Assembly (NCBI RefSeq): GCF_003086295.3
Contig: NC_092051.1
Location: 21,819,940-21,883,939 of the forward strand
DNA length: 64,000 bases
Direction of reading: 5' to 3'
Source: Arachis hypogaea
Taxonomy: Eukaryota; Streptophyta; Magnoliopsida; Fabales; Fabaceae
The first letter of the stretch is position 1. Each line of letters begins with the position of its first letter. A model generated the notes under the pieces. The model ran no database searches. It was given only the letters and a program-made list of their open reading frames with translations, and was not told where the DNA came from. A program made the translations under genes and the position numbers. Below are positions 58,563 to 64,000 of this stretch, one piece after another.

Positions 58563-59940
58563 ATGGTGAGATCAGAGTTGAAAAAGCAGAGCAACAACAA
58601 CCATGTGAATGTGATTGTGATTGTGTTGATCAAGCTTGCACTGTCATGCCTCTTGTTGGGTCTAGCCATCCACCTCCTCTTCTTCTTCTCTGATTCATCC
58701 CACAATGAGCTTCTCCGTGCTTCAACCAACCAAACACAAACCGCCGCTAACAATAATGTGGATGAACAAGAAGAAGAAGAAGAAGAAAAGTGTGATCTTT
58801 TTGTGGGAGATTGGGTGGCTGACCCATCTCCCCCACTCTATACTAATGAAAGCTGCCTTCTCATTGAAGATCACCAGAACTGCATGAGGAATGGACGCCC
58901 TGATTCTGAGTTCCTCTACTGGAGGTGGGCCCCACGGGCCTGTGGGCTACCCAGGTTCAGCCCAACCAAGTTCCTTCATATGATGAGGGATAAATCATGG
59001 GCTTTCATTGGTGACTCCATCTGCCGTAACCATGTTCAGTCTCTACTCTGCATTCTCTCCCAGGTACCCCTATGAATTCTCTCCAAATACTAATGACACC
59101 GATTACATTCCTAAGATTCGCAAAATTAGAATGCAAAATATTGAATGGTGCAATTGCATGGCACAGATAGAAGCAGCCCAAGAGGTGTACCATGATGAGG
59201 AATTTAAATCAAAGATATGGAAGTTCCCTTCTTACAACTTCACACTCTCAGTAATATGGACCCCGTTCCTTATCAAAGCAGATATATTCGAAGACTCAAA
59301 CGGAGTTTCGTCCTCTGAAATCCAGCTTCATCTCGACACCCTGGATCACAAATGGACCAACCAATACCACAATTTCGACTACGTCGTCATAGCCGGAGGC
59401 AAATGGTTCCTCAAGACCGCAATCTACCACGAAAACAGAACCGTCAGGGGATGCCATTATTGCCCTGGAAAGAATCTGACGGAGCTAGGATTCGACTACG
59501 CATACCGCAAGGCGTTGCGGCAGGTCTTCCATTTTCTAACAAACTCTAACCATAAAGCAACCGTTTTCTTCAGAACTACCACACCGGATCACTTTGAGAA
59601 TGGAGAATGGTTCAGTGGTGGTTATTGCAATAGAACAGTACCTTTCAAAGAGGATCAAGTGAGGCTAAGTGACGTAGATTCCATCATGCGAGGGATTGAA
59701 CTCCAAGAGCTTGAGAAGGCGACAGCGTGGGAACATGGCGCCAGGCTGAAACTTTTGGACACGACAAGATTGGCTTTGTTGAGGCCTGATGGACATCCAG
59801 GACCGTACAGACAGTTTCATCCCTTTGCAAATGATATGAATGCGAAAATTCAGAATGATTGTTTGCATTGGTGTTTGCCGGGACCAATTGATTCATGGAA
59901 TGATATTCTACTACAAATGTTGCTCAATGCCAGATCTTAG
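58563..59940 (+). CDS. TBL: Trichome birefringence-like (TBL) polysaccharide O-acetyltransferase
   Basis: Exon 1, 58563-59063, and exon 2, 59167-59940, separated by a 103-nt GT..AG intron in phase 0, give 424 residues. The start is the first ATG in frame (MVRSELKKQ); upstream codons of the open frame begin at GTG. Residues 17-42 (VIVIVLIKLALSCLLLGLAI..) form a single signal-anchor segment, fitting a type II Golgi membrane protein. The PMR5N domain follows (KCDLFVGDWVADPSPPLYTN). The catalytic GDS motif is G150-D151-S152 (GDSICRNH), and the DxxH-type motif is D398..H401 (DCLHWCLPGP). Family knowledge: TBL proteins transfer acetyl groups to hemicelluloses in the Golgi. Text such as CHYCPGKNLTELGFDYAYRK suggests the clade of xyloglucan/mannan acetyltransferases (TBL19-27), but the polysaccharide cannot be fixed from sequence alone. 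Confidence 0.93.
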
Positions 59941-61186
59941 TTTCACACAACGGACACACTCATCCAACCAAATTGTTTTCGTCTTGCACTTCAAAAAGAA
60001 AAACAATTATATAGTGTATTCATGTACAATTGACATAAAAAATTTACCAAATTTAACAAGTGAATTTCTGTGTTCCTTTAAAAAAAATGAGTTCACCAGT
60101 CTTCAGTCCTTTTTATTGTCACCAAACTTCAAACCTTGAAAAAGGTAATTGTTGGGAACCCCTATTTTTTGGTTCAAAATCCAACCCAGCAATATGGATG
60201 ACCAACAATATGGTTTTAGTCCATTTAGAAGTCATAGTCTCCAATGGCCCACTTCTTGTATGACCAAAACCCCTTATTGGTTATGATTTTTTTTTTTTAT
60301 CTGACAGTAGTTAGTGCCTTAGTGGTTACTAAGTTCCGTTGACTCGGGACAAAAACAAAAAAAGATCCACTGACTGAAAAATTAAACAAAACAGAGAGAC
60401 TTAAACCGCTAAACGAAGCAAGTTCAAGGTATACAGCATCAAGGTATACAGATTCAGTCACCAAAAAAAAAAAAAAGGGTATACAGATTCAACTCAACAT
60501 GGTTTCCGACTCAACAAGCCACCAAGAACTGCGAATGGAGGAGAGATTACCTGGGGAGGCGGAAACAGAAGCCCGAGATAAGCCACCAGCGGAAGACAAG
60601 GAGCAGAATCGACCCACAGAAGAACACCAACTAGTCGTCAACAGCCACAACGAAGCCATTGAAATAGGAGACAGTGACCGAGGAGGAAGCTCAGCCGATC
60701 GGGCAGTGTCGCAGAATGCGTTAGGCCAAGGATGGGGTAGCAATCGACAGAATAGGGATGCGCCAGGGGATTCATGGCAGAGCCGATGGAAGCCTGATGA
60801 ATGTGAAGCGGCGCACGGAGAGGTGTATGGCGGGAGGATTGGGGAGGCAGGTCCGGAAGGGGCATCAACGGGGAGGCGCAGCAAAGGCCAAAATCGAAAG
60901 GAAATCCTCAAGATTAGGGAGGGCAATGGCATTGGGAAAGGAGGAGCTTGGAATCAGGAACATGCACCATAGCTGAGGATGAAGAGCATAGCGGTGGAGA
61001 TCTCTGCGCGAAGGAGGAAGAAGATCAAGCTGAGGCGTACCGGGGCGGGTTGCTTCCGGGTCGGGCTTTCGGAATGGGTTGGGGTGGGGGAACTATCTGC
61101 TTCTGTTGCTTTGGGCCGGGTTGGTTGCCTGGCCCAGAGCCAAGTCCAAAAAAAAAAAACATTTTGAATATACTTGGACTAATAAA
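59941..61186. other. 3' flank with a GC-rich stretch of uncertain origin
   Basis: After the TBL 3' UTR there is a GC-rich block (60490-61140) with a 157-codon plus-strand frame at 60499-60972 (MVSDSTSHQELRMEERLPGE..). It has no recognised domain, and the text is polar and Gly/Arg/Glu-rich. The block ends in A-runs near 61149. Its base composition differs from its surroundings, and it looks like the untranslated or ORF1-tail part of a LINE-like retroposon. I do not call a gene. Confidence 0.4.
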
Positions 61187-61200
61187 AACTATAGGGATAA

Positions 61201-61330
61201 GTTCGAATCCCGCCTTGTGCATGCAGCAACCCATTGGCCAGCGGCAAACCCTTAAATGGAGCTCAGTACCGCGACGGATTAGTCCTTGACCTGCCGGGTT
61301 GGGGGATACCGTGGGAAACCAAAAAAAAAA
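61201..61330 (+). mobile_element. 5'-truncated SINE with imperfect TSD
   Basis: The unit starts at the B-box-like GTTCGAATCCC and continues GCATGCAGCAACCCATTGG and GGATTAGTCCTTGACCTGCC. It ends GGGAAACC followed by an A-run, the body of a SINE type I recognise from legumes. Flanks AACTATAGGGATAA (61187-61200) and AACTACAAGGATAA (61331-61344) match at 12 of 14 positions. The A-box half of the tRNA-like head is absent, so it is 5'-truncated. Confidence 0.7.
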
Positions 61331-61344
61331 AACTACAAGGATAA

Positions 61345-63478
61345 AAAAGGAAATTCTGCAACGTTTTCAGGGACAAGAAATACAAAAATATTTTAAAAAA
61401 AATCAGCCTAAATTAACTTAAAATTATTTTATTTTATATTTCTTAATTATTACTGCTGAATATTAGGTAATATTATATATCATAAGTGTATAATTAATTA
61501 CATGCATGAAATTATAAAGATTAAGTAAAATAAAATAATTTTAAATTATTATCTCCTTACTATTACTGCAAAAAATATATCTACGTATTTTTAACTAATT
61601 TAGTACGCACTAAATCAATTGACTATAGGAAAAAACTACAATGATCATATATGAGAAGAAGGCGAGTTAAAATACCCAAGAATCAACACAGAAAAAGTGA
61701 CAAAGCTGGTGATCTTATTATGAGTTTGTTTTATAACATGCATGTAGTTGTTTGTATTTTCTAAACTCGACACGTTTATAATGATAGTTTGACTAATTAA
61801 CAAGTTGACAATGACCCAATATCTATAATTCTACTCCAATCCACTGGATGCCTTCATAAATCATAATTATTGGCAATTATGATTTGTCGTCTCTTGAAAC
61901 ATCATAATCCAATTATTACTTATATAAATCGGCCACCTTTAATGGAGAACCTACTCATGACACAGAATTAGCATCATCTTCTTGGGAATTCGTTCAGCAT
62001 AAACTTTTTTACATCATTCTTTCATCATTATAACGTGGCTCTTTTGCAATATTATTAACTCTGAAAACATTATCATCAAGCCGTACTTACTTAATAATAC
62101 TCCTATTTTATATATTATAAAAAAAATTTTAAGTATATTAGTGTACTGGTGTTTCAATAATTTTTAACTGTCGATCTTAATTATATATATTATATATATT
62201 TTTTATAATTAAAATCAACAGTTAAAAGTCACTTAAATACTGATATATCAGTATACTTAAAAACTTTTCTATAGTATATACTGCATACATGGGAAGAGTA
62301 GGAGGAAATTTTCGAAACTCATGTATTTCTAAATTATATTTATATTCTTGTAGGACTTTGTTTTCATATGTCTTGTTCATACATAAGAGTGTTGGTACTT
62401 TTAGTTAATGTAACCTCAATTTTTTTATTAATAAATTTTAAAAATAACTAATTTTTAGAAATGGATAATATGTGATGAATTCCCATAGATTTTATTTGTA
62501 TAATTGACTAAATTTCTATTTTGAAACATATATAAAAACTCAAGGTAACATTTGGGATGATCCTCCAGCTAATTATGTATGTCAACGTTTTCTGTTGTGT
62601 TCTCATTTCTCTTTTGACTTTTCTCAGCTAAAATATTCTGTGAAATGATAATATGAATTCTTGTATTAGGAGGAGACAGCTCAGATTAGAAAGAAAAGGC
62701 AGTTTCGGCTTCAATAATTTTATTAACTCTTTCGAGAAAAGTAAATCTTAAAGTTATAATAACAGCCACAAGATCAGACAAACGAGATAGTCCTCAACCT
62801 ATATAAACAGGAACATGTCATTATATTAAAAATAAGAAAGTGATGAAGCCAAAAGCTGAAAAGGTGGTGTCACTTACCTAAAAGGTGTTTACATTATCCT
62901 TAAGTTCCAATTGTCATTCTTGATTAATTGATTTTATTCTTCCCATTTTCACAGCTTCATCCATCCATGTTTATAACGCATGTATTATCTTTCCAACAGC
63001 TTAATACAACTAAAAAGTTTAAGTAAAGAATAAATTACTCCAACTTTTTTATCGTTATTTTTTTCAACAGTATCCTCCAATTCAAAAAGATAAGGATTAA
63101 CTCATCATAAATTTAAATTTTAATTAAAAATTTATCGTTGGTCGATGAATTATGAATATTAACAAATTAAAATCATAATTAACAATGTTTAGTATGATAT
63201 ATCTATTTTTTATTATTTATAGTATTTAAAGTTAGTCAATTTAAATTAGTCAAGTAATTAATTCAATCCTTCATTTAAACAAGTGTCAAAATTTTAAATT
63301 TTGAGTTTTGCATATGCAAACACAAAACTAAATACACATTATTAAATGATACACATTACTAAAAAAGTTATAGCAGTTAAATGATACATAAATAAATAAA
63401 ATGGCTAAAGAAAGTTCTGCTAGAATTTTCACTTAAGAGATAAATCTAAAAAAGTGTAGCACAAAGAAAGTCAAGACT
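61345..63478. other. AT-rich intergenic region
   Basis: No gene recognised. A short palindromic element lies at 62116-62273 (listed separately), and a weak inverted repeat spans about 61410-61545 (AAAATTATTTTATTTTA and its reverse). Confidence 0.5.
62116..62273. repeat. Short palindromic MITE
   Basis: About 158 bp with inverted halves: TTTTAAGTATATTAGTGTAC on the left and, reversed on the right, TTTTTAAGTATACTGATATA. Both continue into TTTTTAACTG/CTTTTAACTGTTGAT. Non-coding. Confidence 0.6.
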
Positions 63479-64000
63479 CGTGATGATGTTGATTTAAATC
63501 AACCTAGTGAATGCATGGACATTGTTGGGCAAGAACACGACGTTAAGAGCATGCCAAAAATCTCGTACAAGGAGTCTCTTCTAACATCGTCTGGCCTTAA
63601 TTCGAGAGGTGATAGTATGGTCATGGATGGCATTGATGAGAATGCTCCTAACCCGGAGGATCAATGGTACATGGATGCTGAAAAGGAGGATCTTGGTGAA
63701 AGAAGAGTTTGATGAATGGTGCAAGCCTTGGCACAATGCGCTCATCGTCAAAGTCCTAGGCAAACGTATGGGATTGGGATTCATTGAACAACGTCTTCGA
63801 AGGGATTGGGCCGAAAAAGGTAATATTAATGTGATTGATATGGACTGTGATTATTTCCTTGTTCATTTTACAGATGAGGCGGATTATTCGCACGCGCTAT
63901 TAGAGGGGCCATGGATGATTGTCGGGCACTACCTCATTGTGCAATGATGGAGGCTGTTCTTTTTGAACTCTGAGACTCAAATCAAGAAAATCACAGCATG
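63479..64000 (+). pseudogene. L1-type LINE ORF1 (DUF4283) fragment
   Basis: The reading starts near 63500 (SMPKISYKESLLTSSG is typical of LINE ORF1 leaders). It changes frame near 63695, then gives EEFDEWCKPWHNALIVKVLG, MGLGFIEQRLRRDW and CDYFLVHFTDEADYSHALLE, ending GPWMIVGHYLIVQ. That is a DUF4283 (PF14111) RNA-binding-like domain of plant LINE ORF1. A stop at about 63945 replaces the usual Arg before WRLFF. It continues off the right edge. The frameshift and stop show it is inactive. Confidence 0.75.

Noticed and set aside
59008..59166. Upstream extension of the second TBL exon through an ATG at 59008
   Set aside because: The frame runs out of phase with exon 1 (CDS for GDSICRNH) and then through the intron. 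Splicing at 59063/59167 gives the expected conserved TBL protein.
60499..60972. 157-codon plus-strand frame
   Set aside because: No recognisable domain, a polar low-complexity composition and a location in a retroposon-like GC-rich block; also open in other frames.

Overview
The window is plant nuclear DNA, almost certainly a legume and probably peanut (Arachis). This is inferred from AT-rich, intron-bearing genes with plant splice sites and from LTR sequence rich in ACGCGT/ACGCG words, a style I associate with Arachis gypsy elements. No species-level search could be run. Only four genes look like ordinary host genes: a group I GH3 acyl-amido synthetase of the JAR1 type (21580-24257), a small plant-specific protein with a WDCGSSLYDSYELVS motif (33360-33788), an 841-residue zinc-ribbon (DUF3133) protein ending in an XLG-like domain (52222-55518), and a trichome-birefringence-like (TBL) polysaccharide O-acetyltransferase (58563-59940). 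All four are on the plus strand.

The rest is mostly nested mobile elements, and many boundaries are fixed by target-site duplications (TSDs) readable in the sequence. From left to right: a Tat-type gypsy remnant on the plus strand (755-5334) with a leftover LTR at 160-754; a minus-strand L1-type LINE with a 14-bp TSD (5374-8512); a Mutator-like TIR element with C-rich and G-rich interior strands and a 9-bp TSD (8537-9782); and a degraded Tat-type gypsy element on the minus strand, 11476-20038, with TSD ATTTT. That last element is itself interrupted by a 1.5-kb solo LTR (12797-14316) and a hAT-type MITE (18740-19445). Both gypsy copies carry a Transposase_28-like gene antisense to pol, between integrase and the 3' LTR.

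After the GH3 gene there is a tandem array of about 72-bp tRNA-like units split by a 1.6-kb Mutator-like foldback element (25686-27289). Its arms carry CAATCGATTG palindromes on a roughly 21-bp spacing. Then follow a LINE 3' end, a hAT MITE (28642-29127), and a truncated Mutator element (about 29290-32460) with another hAT MITE inside it (31283-32109).

The AT-rich stretch 35.9-42.5 kb is Helitron-derived and holds a broken RPA/DUF223-like gene. It is followed by a Mutator element with a perfect 9-bp TSD (42516-45119), palindromic MITEs, a 2.5-kb foldback (47853-50356), and a MITE built of CGGAC..GTCCG palindromes (51035-51415). The right end has a truncated SINE (61201-61330) and a broken LINE ORF1 running off the window.

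The host genes do not form a pathway. They are single, separately transcribed units: jasmonate-type hormone conjugation, a defence-associated zinc-ribbon protein family, and cell-wall acetylation.
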